From Euborellia annulipes (lineage: Eukaryota > Arthropoda > Insecta > Dermaptera > Anisolabididae): DNA of 64,000 nucleotides. The position numbers and the translations under genes were made by a program. Under the pieces are notes generated by a model. It made no database searches and was not told the origin of the DNA. It saw only the letters and a program-made list of their open reading frames with translations. The stretch covers positions 1 to 64,000 of the forward strand of contig JAKCPI010003142.1 in NCBI GenBank assembly GCA_023213315.1, read 5' to 3'. This document shows positions 22,854 to 34,577 of this stretch, one piece after another; position 1 is the first letter of the stretch, and every line of letters starts with the position of its first letter.

Positions 22854-23689
22854 AAAAAATTAAGCTGATTGCCTAAGAGAAAAAATCTAAAAAAAGTCAG
22901 TATAAATGACATCTTGCGAGATGGTTAGGTTCGATTGCCATCTTTTTAAAGAATTCCGAGATTTTATTCTCTAATGAATAAAGGAAAAAATAATAAAACC
23001 TGATCTGTACAATCAGAATAAGATCTTTCTTTACCCTTAACTATCCTATCTTGCAATTTTTTTTTTAAAATGGTGTATAAAGATGTAGGGAGCTGAATGA
23101 ACAGGTTTTATTGCGATAATAATGTTTAATATTTTAATATAAAATGTGATTCCGGGAGAAATAGGAACGCCTTGTACTCTATAACCAGCATCAATTCATA
23201 TAAAAGTCTGAATATATCGAAAAATAAGAATTATTTTTTAAAATTAAATTAATGAAAATATAAGGCACTATTCCCTAATATATTTAAAAAATAAGTAGAC
23301 AAAAAATTTTTGAACATACATTCTGGTATGTGATGAAATTTAGGTCAAGAGAGATAGAATTTTTTGTTAGTTTTGTTGTATATTTTATTAAAAAAAATAT
23401 TTTCTATTATCCTAATTTTGTATTAAAGCCGACAATTTGTCCATCTGGAACAGATTCTTTTAGAAATACGACCCTTTCGTCATTTAAGAATTTTTTTTTT
23501 CTTCTATTGTTTCTCTTTCTGTAACTGTGTCTTTCGTAGGCGAGTGCCTTGTCTGCTGTCTCTCTGATCCCATGTCTCTTGTCCCCTCCTTCCAGGGGGT
23601 CAGACATAAAGACGACAAACATAGTCCAAATTCATAACACGATTAGTGAGACGCCCTAATCCCCCCCTGTTCCGGAGTATTTAATTAAT

Positions 23690-23723
23690 CTTTGTTTTTT
23701 TTTCCTTTGTTTCAGGTAAGTGT
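23690..23723 (+). promoter_or_regulatory. Candidate recursive splice site (zero-length exon, ratcheting point)
   Basis: A pyrimidine tract of about 24 bases ends in TTTGTTTCAG at 23715 and is joined directly to GTAAGTG at 23716, so a strong 3' splice site abuts a strong 5' splice site with no exon between. A branch-point-like TTAATTAAT lies just upstream. This is the consensus of recursive splice sites that remove long arthropod introns in steps. It is on the same strand as ftz-f1, about 29.5 kb upstream of its first recognised exon, which is the expected setting. It was not tested against RNA data. Confidence 0.55.
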
Positions 23724-24318
23724 CTTTACGAGCGCCTCTGTTTGTTCTCAAGACAAATAAAATAGTCTTAAGCTCAATTGCAATGTTTACTCAAAGGTAA
23801 TTTCTACATTATTATCCAATCCTTTTGTTTAAATATTCATCCTCTTTACTTTTTACACGATTCTCGATTTCATCAATATTTTAAAACAAGCTGTCCCATT
23901 TTTATGACAATCTCTTTTATAATATATAAAAATTGAACATAAAAAAAAAGATCTTAAATAAAACCTCACTTGTTAAAATGGGGTTTATTTTAAGCAAATA
24001 TATTTTCAATTAAACTAATCTCTATTGTATGATAAAAATTCTTTAGGTAAAACGATTTTGAATAAATTTCTTATTCTTAAGTATATAAAGTGTAATACCT
24101 TTCAGATCTATAGGAAATTTAAAACAATAGGTCATAAGTTTCAATGATTTATAAAAAAATTAACCTTTTAAAACTCAAGTAAACCAGACAAGTTGATAAA
24201 TCACTTTTAAAGGTGACATAAGAGTGTCGAAATACGTAATTGAGTGTTAAATTTTTAATAGATCATCAAAACTAATGTGCTAGTGTTTTTAATTCCTCTT
24301 GGAAGGAAATACATTTAT

Positions 24319-24397
24319 CTCGCTTGGGACGGGAAGCGAACCCGGGGCCCTAGCTACGAAAAACTAACGTCTTCTCTCTGAGCCACAGGGCTGTTTT
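24319..24397 (-). mobile_element. tRNA-like SINE head fragment
   Basis: GGGACGGGAAGCGAACCCGG and TCTCTCTGAGCCACAGGGCT are the complements of a B-box and A-box. No SINE body follows, and the two boxes are not in a foldable tRNA context, so it is not called a tRNA gene. Confidence 0.5.
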
Positions 24398-24579
24398 TTC
24401 TTTTAACCCTTTTCGGCTACAGAGGTGTAGACTACTACACTGTATTTTGATGTGTGTGTTTTATGTTGTTGACTATTTATATTTTCGTTGTATAAATAAA
24501 ATATATACGTTTTCTGTTAAATCTCCTCGGTTTATTTCGGAGGCCATTAGGGGATATTATTTTATTTAAATAATTTATA

Positions 24580-24740
24580 TAGATTAGTACCGATGGAAAC
24601 CGGGGGGGTTGATTGCTCGGGGTCACCAATCCCGAGCTTTCGTCGCGCTTGGCATTGCTTAACTGCAACGATTGTGGTGACCGTTGCTCTTCTCCGTTGC
24701 CAGGCCCACCGGCTGGTATTTGATCTTAAAGTTAAAAACA
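24580..24740. other. GC-richer segment, unrecognised
   Basis: CCGGGGGGGTTGATTGCTCG, GGGTCACCAATCCCGAGC and GATTGTGGTGACCGTTGCTC occur here. No splice-bounded frame or repeat boundary was recognised. Confidence 0.3.
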
Positions 24741-24855
24741 GACTCACCAGTATTGTTGCCATTAAATTTTTTGCTTTATTATGGGTGACAATCAAATTCC
24801 TTCATTGTATGTCAATTTAACATTGTCTTTCAGTTAAAACAAGTACGGCATATAC

Positions 24856-25040
24856 GCCCTCGGGCTTTGGTGTAGGTGTTAGAGTGCTGACTTTTTGTAC
24901 CAAGGGTCCCGGGTTTGCATCCCGTCTCAGGCGACAAAATTTATTTCAATTGAATTTGCTACAAATCAATTTAAATAAATAGGGACGGGGTCTAACTGGC
25001 CTTCGATGCCGAAAAAAGACCTAAATTAAATAAATAGTTA
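24856..25040 (+). mobile_element. SINE family 2 (tRNA-headed), full copy
   Basis: The tRNA-like head contains TTGGTGTAGGTGTTAGAGTG (A-box) and GGGTTTGCATCCCG (B-box). The body carries AATTTATTTCAATTGAATTT and AAATAGGGACGGGGTCTAA, then a GCCGAAAAAAG and A-rich end. The body differs from family 1. Confidence 0.8.
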
Positions 25041-25395
25041 TAAAAAAAAGTACACCATACATGATATGTGACTAAGCGACCTATATCCAACGGAAATAGA
25101 CATATTACTACAGTCACAATATTTTTTGACTTTTGTCTTTAATTTAATATGCTTGGATCCAAAAAAAAACACTTTGACAAAGGGAAGTGGTTGGTTTATG
25201 GGCTTCGATTGGTTTTTACTTTGACATACACACAGACATGCACAACCCTCGGAGTGTCTCCTGGGTGTCTTTTGATCAACCATCAAAGCAAAGCACCCGT
25301 GATAGATCACCTAATTTTGTCAGGCCTGTTGACGACATTGTCCGCCAAAGAGTGCTACTCTACCTGGTCGACATGTCTTTTATTGGACATATTTC

Positions 25396-25433
<38 letters not shown>

Positions 25434-25999
25434 AAAGAAACGCGTAGATCCAAATTCATTCAAATTTAAACATACCTTAGCGAAAGTGTTTGTTTTTTCT
25501 AAATTGGTACTTTTGTAAAAAATTATTTTTTGTAAATTTTACTCTATATTTTATTACAGATTTCTATAAATAACTCTGTTTTAAAGAAATATCTTTTAAA
25601 ACATTGAATTTTGAGTGTAGATGCAAACTTTTATAATTTTGAATTTCGTATAGAATGATATATGCATATGTATATCCAAGTATTTCAACTTATTTAACAT
25701 TAAAAATTTATTTGTTGTTTAGGGGGTCTTTTATTCTTATCTTTAAATTTTTTCCCTCTATCTGACAATAGTAATTCTTCAATTCTTCAATATTTATTCC
25801 TTTTTGCCTGATGAAGCGATCAACCAGTTGATCTATGTATTCTAATTTAGTGACTACTGTTCCCTCTATAAATCAGTAATATTCTTTTATAATCGTTCAG
25901 AAGGTTTGTTTTTTGATCCCTTGTATAAGCGGCAAATCTTTTGTGTGGAGAGAGATAGAGAGAGAGAGAATATATTGTAGAGAATGTGTTTGTTTATTT

Positions 26000-26155
26000 G
26001 GGTTTGGGCAGGCAGGCAGTCCCAGTAGCCGAGTTTGGGTAGAGGCTCTGATCGTCCTTTGGAGGTGCCGGTGCCCAGGCTCAGGGTAACGGGGCTTGGA
26101 GGTGCTTGACCCGGCACCTGCACCTTGGGCCCTCCTCAGCTCCACCACCAATTAG
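26000..26155. other. GC-rich island of unknown nature
   Basis: GGGCAGGCAGGCAGTCCCAG, GGAGGTGCCGGTGCCCAGG and CTTGACCCGGCACCTGCACC lie in strongly AT-rich surroundings. Partial inverted words (GAGGTGCCGG / CCGGCACCTG) suggest secondary structure. Open frames on the minus strand match nothing recognised. Possibly a repeat fragment. Confidence 0.35.
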
Positions 26156-26657
26156 GAAACAAAAAGAAAAAAAAAAGGGAATCTCTTTTGGTAACAAACA
26201 AAAAAAAACTCACAATCTCTTGATATTCCCCCTTGAAAAATAAAGGAAATAGCGGAAACTACTTTTTTTTTCTCAAGTCTAATTTATTTTACATTAAATA
26301 AAGTTTTTGTTTGGAAAAATGTTTGTATGCTGATTGCATCTCTCAATCATCATCGTTTCGTTTATTAAAAATTCAAATTTTCAAAAAATATATTTATGCC
26401 TATATGAAAAAAAAAAAATATTCTAACCCATTTGTCTAGAATTTTTTCAATTTAACTTTTTATAAACTTCACTTATTTGTCACTGTCAATTGCATCTATC
26501 AAATCTTGGCAAGTTTATAATAAAAAAAGAATAATAAATAAAAAGGAATGGAAATTCAATTAATTTTCGTAATCCTTTCTAATATTAATATTATGTTATT
26601 TGGATTGGTGGCATACAAATGCCAAAGGCCAATATGTAAATAAATAAATATTTAAAA

Positions 26658-27482
26658 ATCTGGTGTGACTGGTCGCACAGCACACAATCTTTGGTAAGAG
26701 AAAATTGTGTTCTGTGCTTGTCACACCAGATTTTTTGTCGAGATAAGTATTTATTTCCGCCGATATATTAGAATTAAAGATGTAAAATTTATAAACATGG
26801 GAAAAGATTCATCTTTTGTTACCATGGCAACCATTTCTCCTATCTTTCCTATGAAATATACAAAAGTAAAGTGTGCTTCAAAAGATTTCAACGGCAAAAT
26901 GAGAATATACATTTTAAAGAGCACCTAAAAAATAATTGATTTTTGAATTTTAATCAAACTTTTTGGTGCGAATTTTGAGAAAATCGAAAAAAAAAAAACT
27001 GAAAAAGTACATCTGTTATGTACTAGGACTCTGACCGATTTTGTTCAAAAGCTTCGTGTCCCGTGTCAGAGAGGTGCCCAGGGCCGGAACTACGAGATAT
27101 TTGAGGGGGGGGCAACATTTAATTTGCCGCCCCCTCTTAAAATTTTCTATACAAAATTCATATTATTTTACCTTTTTTTTTAGTAAATCTTTCTTTAATT
27201 GCCGCCCCCTGATATCTGCCGCCCGGGGCAAATGCACCCACTGCCCCCCCCCCCCCTAGATCCGGCGCTGGGGTTGCCTAACTTAAATATAGAATTTCAA
27301 CCTCCTTTTTTTCCGTTTTTGAGATATTTTGTTCACACACAAATAGACCATGTCGCGAAAACCACTTTTTTGGATTCAGGGGCCTCAAAACGTGTATATC
27401 CATCAAAATCTCGACATCGAATTTTTGGCATGAATCCAATACTTCTCTCTATATATTACCTATACACATAGGTAAGAGAAAG
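26658..27482 (+). repeat. Element T copy 8 (+), split by a hAT MITE
   Basis: Family text runs from the hairpin (ATCTGGTGTGACTGGTCGCA) to AGGTAAGAGAAAGAT. It is interrupted at 27079-27270. Confidence 0.83.
27079..27270. mobile_element. hAT-type MITE (192 bp) inserted in an element T copy
   Basis: The ends CAGGGCCGGAACTA and TAGATCCGGCGCTG are inverted repeats with two mismatches. Flanks GAGGTGCC (27071-27078) and GGGTTGCC (27271-27278) are a decayed 8-bp duplication. They split the GGTGCCTAACTTAAATAT text found intact in other T copies. The interior holds C-rich runs (GCCGCCCCCT). Confidence 0.8.
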
Positions 27483-28601
27483 ATAAAAACTAGTAATTAG
27501 AATATTTTTTACTACTTTTGTTCCTTTGAATAGAGATGATTTTTCATGTTTCATGATCTGAAACTCAACTCATGTTCTTTATTGTTGTTGGAACTTAATA
27601 TTTCCTTAGGGGTGTTATCTGAAATCCACCTTTGTAACTTATGTGCATTGTTTTATCAGACATATCCACTCCAAGAACTAATAACATGATTAGTTAAAAT
27701 TTTTACCTTAATTATTGACTAGTTTTATTTATTTATTTATTCCTTAGTCAACCAGGAAGATAGTTGTAGGTTAATATTAATTCCATTGGCCTCCAATCCA
27801 TTCCGAATTCAAGGCTTTTATTATCGTGATTTCCGCAATAAACAACCAATGTTGACTCTTATTTTGATTTTCTTAATATATTTTTTTTTTTTTAACTAAA
27901 TTAAAATAAATTCTTTGCATATTTAAAAAAAGATTAATATCAACTTGGTTTTATTTTTATCATCAGATTTAAAATATTTCATAATCCTAGAGATTTTAAC
28001 TTGAATGTGAAGTTAATTTTCTTTTTTTTTTTAAAGCTTAAATTTTTTGTTTTAACTTTAAGTTGAAATCGTCTTTGTACAAATTGCTTTGTAATTTAAT
28101 CCCCACCGGAATCATAAAATTCAAATTATCACCTTTGACGTCATAGATTGTTGCTAATTCATTATTTCAATTCAAACCCAATTCCTGTCTAGTCTGCTAT
28201 GCATTTTCTATCTGGTATCAAAAAATCAAGAGAGGAAAGATGGCCTTGTGGTCCAAATCCTTTGATTGAATCTCTCCCACCCATTTTAGTCGACACCTGG
28301 GGGATCCAAAGAAAGAGAGAGATGCATGACGACAGCAAAAAAAAAAATAATACAACCAATTTTTTGGTAAATCAATGAACGGTCATTTTCTTATCTTATT
28401 TCGAAACGTGTTTTTTTTTTTTAAGTAAACAAAAAAAAAAAAAAAAAAATATCAGAAGGATTGTTTTAAATACAATTGAGGTCTTAGGTGTTTTTGTTCC
28501 TTGAGTGTATTACGTACACTCTCTTAATGTTTGTTTCGTTAACGATAACTCTTGAATAAATTTTATTTGAAGTGAAAATCACAATTGTCTTCATTTTATC
28601 A
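27483..28601. other. AT-rich DNA, no gene seen
   Basis: No splice-bounded frame or repeat boundary was recognised; poly-A and poly-T runs near 28410-28450. Confidence 0.5.
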
Positions 28602-28609
28602 CTAACGTT

Positions 28610-29007
28610 CATAGGCGCCGGAACTGGGGGGGGGGCAAGGGTACATTGCCCCCCTCTGGCATCCTACAGGGGGGGGGGCAGAGGGGGCAAAATTCTTATT
28701 TTATTTCATTTATTTTTAAAAATGATATATTTTTACTTTTGAAAAATAAAATCTTCTAAATTAAAAAAATTAAAAGAGTAAAAAATTCATTTTTTTTTCG
28801 AATTTTTTCCAAAAATTTTTGATAAAATCACTAGCAAATTTTTTAAAATTTTAATTTTATTAAAATTGTGATTTTATTTAAAATTTTTAAAGTTTTATAG
28901 TAGATTTGTTTTTGTTTTATACTATTTGAACATATTAAATTATTTTAATTTTCTAAAAAAAATTTTTTTGCCCCCCCCCCTGATTCAAATTCGTTCCGGC
29001 GCCCCTG
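28610..29007. mobile_element. Deletion-derivative MITE (398 bp) of the 7895-13475 hAT transposon
   Basis: The left part closely matches the first ~115 bp of the hAT at 7895 (CATAGGCGCCGGAAC, then G-rich text and CATCCTACAGG). The last ~35 bp closely match that element's right end (TTCGTTCCGGCGCCCCTG). Perfect 8-bp duplications CTAACGTT lie at 28602-28609 and 29008-29015. It has no coding capacity, so movement would need transposase supplied by an intact relative. Confidence 0.92.
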
Positions 29008-29058
29008 CTAACGTTAGTTTTTTACTTGTGCCTATGTTTTATATGTAATAGTCTATAT

Positions 29059-29418
29059 TAGGGTCCGACCGAAACAAGATTTTCAGCCGAAACCGAAACC
29101 GAAACCGAATATTCGGCCTCAACCTTAGTTTCGGCCGAAACCGTAACCGAAACCGAAACTTGTATTTCCTATAAAAAAATTTATATTTTTTTTTTGAAAT
29201 TTTTTTCCCTCCTTGAAAATCATTTTACCTTTTTTTAGGGAGACAAAAATTTTCTCCTTCAAGTGCAAATCATTTGACCTTTTTTTTAAGACTCAAGTTT
29301 CGGCCGGCCGAAAGTTTCGGCTACTTTTTGGCCGAAACCGAAACTGCGGCCGAAACCATGATTTTTGGCCGAAACTGGCCGAAACCGTAACCGAAACCGA
29401 ATATTCGGTCGGTTCCTA
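29059..29418. mobile_element. CCGAAACCG-rich hAT MITE, copy C (360 bp)
   Basis: It has the same ends and interior as copies A and B. The 8-bp duplications GTCTATAT lie at 29051-29058 and 29419-29426. It lies 51 bp downstream of the hAT MITE ending at 29007, and its right side abuts an element T copy. Confidence 0.9.
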
Positions 29419-29439
29419 GTCTATATATAGGCCTAAATA

Positions 29440-29977
29440 TATAGAAAGTATTGGATTCATGTAAAAAATTCGATGTCGAGATTTTGATGGATATACACGT
29501 TTTGAGGTCCCCTGAATGGAAAAAAAGTGTTTCTCTGTGATCAAAATATCCCAAGTAAGTTTTTGAACAAAATTGGCCACAAAGTATTAGTACTTTACTG
29601 ATGTAATTTTTCAGTTTTTGTCAATTTTCTCAAAATACATTTCAAAGATTTTGATTAAAATTCAAAAATCAAACATTTTTTAGATACTCTTTCAAATGTA
29701 TATTCTCATTTTGCCATTGAAATCTTATGAAGACCACTTTATTCTTGTACTCCATAGGAAATATAGGAGAAATGGTTACCATGTTAATAAAATATATATA
29801 TTTTTCCATGTTTGTAAATTTAACATCTTGAATTCTATCTAATGTAGAACCTACTGTCCGTAACTAACTATATGTCGACATAAAATCTGGTTTGACAAGC
29901 CCAGAACACAACTTTCGATTACCGAAGGTAAGAGAAAGAAAGTTGTGTGCTGTGCAACCAGTCACACCAGATTTTTT
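29440..29977 (-). repeat. Element T copy 9 (-), plus a hairpin fragment at 30034-30115
   Basis: It starts at a decayed end (TATATAGAAAGTATTGGATT) beside MITE copy C and ends with the hairpin GTCACACCAGAT. A second, lone hairpin fragment (AATCTTGTGTGACAAAGCAC, CTTTCTCTTACC) follows 57 bp later. Confidence 0.8.
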
Positions 29978-31036
29978 CATTATTTCCAGTATGAATTTTG
30001 AATTTTAATAAATCTGCCAAAATTAAATATATGTCTTCACAAAAAATCTTGTGTGACAAAGCACAGAATACAACTTTCTCTTACCAAATGTTGTGTACAG
30101 CATATTTTTTTCATGAAATTTTTTTTTAATTTAACTAACACTAAACCTCAAAACTCTTCTTTTTTTAAATATTTTAAACACTTCATTTATTAATTTATTG
30201 CTTATCATCTTTCCGGCAAATTCTTGTTTCAATTTTTAGCATTCTTCTACACGTGTATGTCTAAGCATTGTTATTTACAATTTTATTTACCATTTCCTTA
30301 AATTTATTTCAATTGACTTGATAATTGCATAATTATCTTGCATTGAATTAAGTTTAAATAAATGTAGAAGGAAATGCTACCTTATTTTAGTCTTCAAAAG
30401 ATTTAAAACTGAAACAAGAGACGTTATCTGGTTTAACCTTGAAAGGTTGCCTACCTCTAATTATTACATAATACAATTCGAATTATTCAATCATTTTTTT
30501 AAGGGCGGTAATTGAGATTAGTAAATTTTTTTTTATAAATACTGTAAATAAAAGCAAGACCTTATTTTTTATAAATCTTGATAAATAAAGTAATTTCTTT
30601 GCCAGAATCAGATAGAAGCCCTCGACTAAATATTTTATCTTATTTCCCTTTCTCATAAAATAAAACAAACCGGGTTTGCGAAAATTGCTGCAATTCGCTT
30701 ATATATCCTTTTATATATTGTGTATATACTGTACACAATCAAGATTTTCCTTTAGATGAAAACGTTCTCGATTTTAAAACAGAGTTGAAATTAATCACTA
30801 TTTATTTATCATTAAATTAAAATCTTTTTTTTTTATTATATATATAAACATTAAACATAAAAAAACACATAGAAAACAATATTGTCTTAGGAAATGTAAT
30901 TAAAATTTATAATTAGTATACAAAGATTTCATCATAAATTAAAAAAAAAGTACAATCATCCCTTGATTTTCTCCAAATAACTAAAAAAAAAAAAAAAAGA
31001 AACGGCACGAGGGTCAAAATTAGTAGTAGCCTATAC

Positions 31037-31195
31037 CAGTGATTCCCAAACTTGTTTGTAAGCCTATTATCTTATTTCAATACAGTTCTACATAGAGTCT
31101 GTATATTTTAAATTTCATTCTTCATATTTTTGTCCTTTTGACCCACCAAAATTGCTCCCACAACCCATTAGTGGACCATAGTTTGGAAAACACTG
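31037..31195. mobile_element. Short hAT-type MITE (159 bp)
   Basis: The left end is CAGTGATTCCCAAACTTG and the right end ATAGTTTGGAAAACACTG. Perfect 8-bp duplications GCCTATAC lie at 31029-31036 and 31196-31203. The termini resemble those of the 8876-10165 element, but the interior is unrelated by eye. Confidence 0.88.
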
Positions 31196-31371
31196 GCCTA
31201 TACTAATATAGGCTAGGTAATCAACGTTGCATAAATAAGTTCAAAGTTTCTCAATAAAATCTTCCACAAAGTAGTTGAGTACTACGGGAGAATATACAGG
31301 TGGACTTATTGAAAATATACCTGTAAAGTTTGAATTTTTTCTATAAATGAATTTGATAGTTTTTTTTAAAT

Positions 31372-31490
31372 TTTTTTTTTCGGCATCGAAGGCCATTTAG
31401 ACCCCGTCTCTATTTATTTAATTTATTTGTATTGGTAGACAATTCAATTGAAATAAATTTTTGTCGCTTGAGACGGGATGCAAACCCTTG
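31372..31490 (-). mobile_element. SINE family 2, truncated minus-strand copy
   Basis: It contains CGGCATCGAAGGCCATTTAG, CCCCGTCTCTATTTATTT and GAGACGGGATGCAAACCC. The A-box side is missing. Confidence 0.72.
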
Positions 31491-31783
31491 AATTTGATAT
31501 TTGAAATTATTATATTATTTTTTTTAATTAACAAAAATGATCATCAGCTATTTTTGCCCCCTATAAGCTGAAATATTCTGTACGTAAATTGTTAATAAAT
31601 TTAAGAGTAGGCTAATATACTTATGATTAGATTGACACCTTGTTTAAATTTTTTTTTTTTTTTTCGATTTTTTGAAAATAAGATCTACCGATTTTCAATT
31701 AAAATTCATATATTTCTGTGAACCTGAAATATCGAACTTTTTTTTCTAATTTGTGCAGGTGGAATTTTTTTTTTTTTTGATTA

Positions 31784-31913
31784 AAAGGTCTTTTCCGGCA
31801 TTTAAAGTCATTACCCCCCCCCCCCCCATTAATTAGTACCCATTTTTATGAAATAACTTTTTCTCACTTGAGGGAAGCGAACCCCTTAGACCTTCCACCC
31901 CTGTACTACAGGG
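31784..31913 (-). mobile_element. SINE family 2-like remnant
   Basis: TTTTCCGGCATTTAAAGTCA is followed by a C-run, then by CTTGAGGGAAGCGAACCCCT and TGTACTACAGGG, a decayed tRNA-like head on the minus strand. Confidence 0.5.
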
Positions 31914-32224
31914 TTTTTTTTTATTAGATCTTCCAATTTGCATTTTGTCAAATTTCACCCATAATAATAATAAATATTTATTTTTGAATCTAATTAATTC
32001 CTCATATAAATTTAAATCTAATTATTTTTTTAAAATAATTAGGTAATTTATAAAAATGGTATTTGATGAATTATAATTAACTGTTACCACATTTTAATTA
32101 AATAAAAAAAATTTTTAACCTTTTTTTTGTCGACGTTATTTTAATATTTATAATTAAATACTTGAGAATTGTTTGATAAAAAATTCAGAGGTTTCATGAA
32201 AATGATTGTCTTCCCTATTGATTG

Positions 32225-32565
32225 GCCTATAATAAATAAGAGATAGGGAGGGGGAGGGCCGGAGCCCCCCCCCCCCCACGGATGACTCACGCGCAGCTCC
32301 GTCTATGAGATTCGCCGCGCCAAAGAGTATCGAGGTCAAGGTTAGGCGAATCTCTTTGCCTCCCCCGCTCGCTCTCTCACTCACTCTTTCGCACTCTCGC
32401 TCACTCCCTCTCTTTCGCACTCTCGTTCTCTGGATTCGCTAACCCAACGTCGTTTAAGGCCATGCAATATTATCAAATCGCACTTTCGCTCTCGGGCCTA
32501 ACCGACAAACATACAAACACACCGAGAGCTCGTCACAACTTTCCTTTTCGATACTATTTATATCC
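32225..32565. promoter_or_regulatory. Promoter-like CT-rich, CpG-richer stretch with a nuclear-receptor half-site
   Basis: It contains a G- and C-run, CpG-rich text, an inverted pair AGATTCGCC/GGCGAATCT (32309 and 32345) enclosing AGGTCAAGG (32333-32341, so TCAAGGTTA at 32336-32344), then long GAGA-type CT arrays with the word CTCTTTCGCACTCTCG repeated. The TCAAGGTTA word is close to the FTZ-F1/SF-1 site TCAAGGTCA. No transcript evidence is available. Confidence 0.4.
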
Positions 32566-33731
32566 TCTTCCTCAGTGAATCATGAGAATTTCATTTTTGT
32601 TTACATATTTATTAATAAACAACCAAAGTCACCCAACAGGTTTTCGATTTACGTATTGTTACATTATCGATTATAAAAAGGTCATTAATGATTTCATTGA
32701 TACATGAACCACGAGCCAGGAGGAAGGGGCACCTAAGCTATCAATTATTATATTAATTCTTTTAAGCAAATCGATACAAACCCCTCAAACCTATTTCTTT
32801 AGATATTCTTTTTTAATATCTGAGAAATTTATAAGCTTATTACTTTTTAATTCTTTATCATTTTTAGAAATTGTTTTATGATAAACAGGGACAGACTGAC
32901 ACTCACTATATACATTCAATATATTAAACTAAAAATATTATATTTGATGGAAATAAATTAAACTTAATTTAAATACACACGTACTGAATTCAAAAAAATA
33001 GTTACATCGAGGTGTTCGCTATTAGAAGTTTCACTGTAAGCTGCATATAAAACTCAATTTCCACATGTGCAATTTTATTTATTTATCAACTTCTCGGCAT
33101 CACTCATATAATATTCTATCTACTTTTGAATAAATACAATTCACTTGGCTAGATGAAATTTAATTTAATTCCTGGATATGTGTCTGTACACAGATACATT
33201 GACCCTGATAACAATTCAACCTTTGTTTACTACATTATGATATACTATTGAATACGAAATGGACAAGGTATTAATAGTCTTCAGTTTTCTATTTATATTT
33301 GAACAGCCTTATATAGCAATGTATTATCTGAATCCATATCTCACTTTTCCCTATTTAGTCAAATTGAGCCCTAGTCGAAATGCCAACCCAACCATTACCC
33401 TAGAAACCTGTTCCATCCGGAAAAAAACATTTTTTGAAGATTGATAAATATGCCGCCTGCAGCAGGCTCCACACTTTGACTTGAGCAACTATAAAAAAAC
33501 TTAATGAATTTCTTTTTATTTTTTAAAAAGTTAAATAGTTTTCGAGACGGTATCTGTTTGATCAGATAGGCTGATTAATATAGGCTACAACAAATGCCTC
33601 GGTACGGGCTTAACAAGTCATAGGTTATTAAACAAATTTTGTGACTACTGTATAAATACGGGTATATTGTTCGTACTTACTGGGGATGTTTGGCCAGCCA
33701 GAAAAATATATATACCGAATACATTCACAAA
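32566..33731. other. AT-rich DNA, no gene seen
   Basis: One 61-codon frame at 33259-33444 has no splice context or recognisable protein and is probably chance. Confidence 0.5.
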
Positions 33732-34108
33732 CAGGTCTATTCTCTTAAAAACAGACGTTAAAATTTAAAATCAACAAATGGGAGTTGAAAAATAATGTAA
33801 AAACAATCAGTGTTAAAAAATGCTATTCTCTAAACAAAGTTTTAACAACGACGTTAACATGTTGCTTTTATTTCAATCTAACAAAATCATAACCTTACTT
33901 TTTAGGTTAAGGACGCCATTTTTATTTTAAATATGACGTTAAAATATTAAAGGCTCCCCTAGACATGACATTAAATTTAACACTATTTACTAAATGTTAA
34001 CTCTTTGACTTTAAAGTTTTTGTTTAGAGAATAACTATTTGAGGCAAAGAAATGTTACCTTGTTTACAGATGTTAAAATTTAACGTTTTTGCTTAGAGGA
34101 TAGACCTG
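33732..34108. repeat. Inverted-repeat element, possible MITE (377 bp)
   Basis: The ends CAGGTCTATTCTCT and AGAGGATAGACCTG are inverted repeats with one mismatch. A subterminal word ATTCTCTAAACAAA recurs in inverted form (TTTGTTTAGAGAATAA). Many GTTAAA/TTTAAC words occur inside. No target duplication was seen. Confidence 0.6.
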
Positions 34109-34577
34109 AAAATGTGTTAAGATTATAGGTTAATTTTTTAAATATGTTAAAATAATTTTCTTTACTTCTTTCAATAAGTAAAAAAAATAAATAAATAATA
34201 ATAAGGAAAAATTATTAGCAAAAAAAAAAGTAATAAAAACTTCTAAATGACTTTTGTGTTATGGATAGCGAGCATCTTTACAAAGATGGAGACATCTGCT
34301 TAGGATCATTTCTCAAAAAAAATCTTTGTTTTGTAAAGTTTCTTTAGGAAAATAATAAAAGAGCTATTAACAAATGGGAAAAGTTACCTTACTTGAAATT
34401 TTAAATTACTAGATGAATAAATTAGGTTTTTTTCCATTGATATGTCAGTTATAAACTGATAAGAAAAAATAATAATTATAGTACTTGTTCTTAGAGCTCA
34501 TCATGATCTAAGGATCAATGGTTAATTAAAATTTTTTTTTAATTAGCTATCATTTAATTTAAAGTAATATAAAAAAA

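Noticed and set aside
24856..24930. tRNA gene
   Set aside because: A- and B-boxes are present but the arms do not pair into a cloverleaf and a SINE body follows.
32154..32420. 88-codon minus-strand frame rich in Arg, Glu and Ser
   Set aside because: It is the translation of a CT-rich array; no conserved domain or splice context.
33259..33444. 61-codon hydrophobic frame as a small gene
   Set aside because: No promoter, splice or composition support; expected by chance in 64 kb of six frames.
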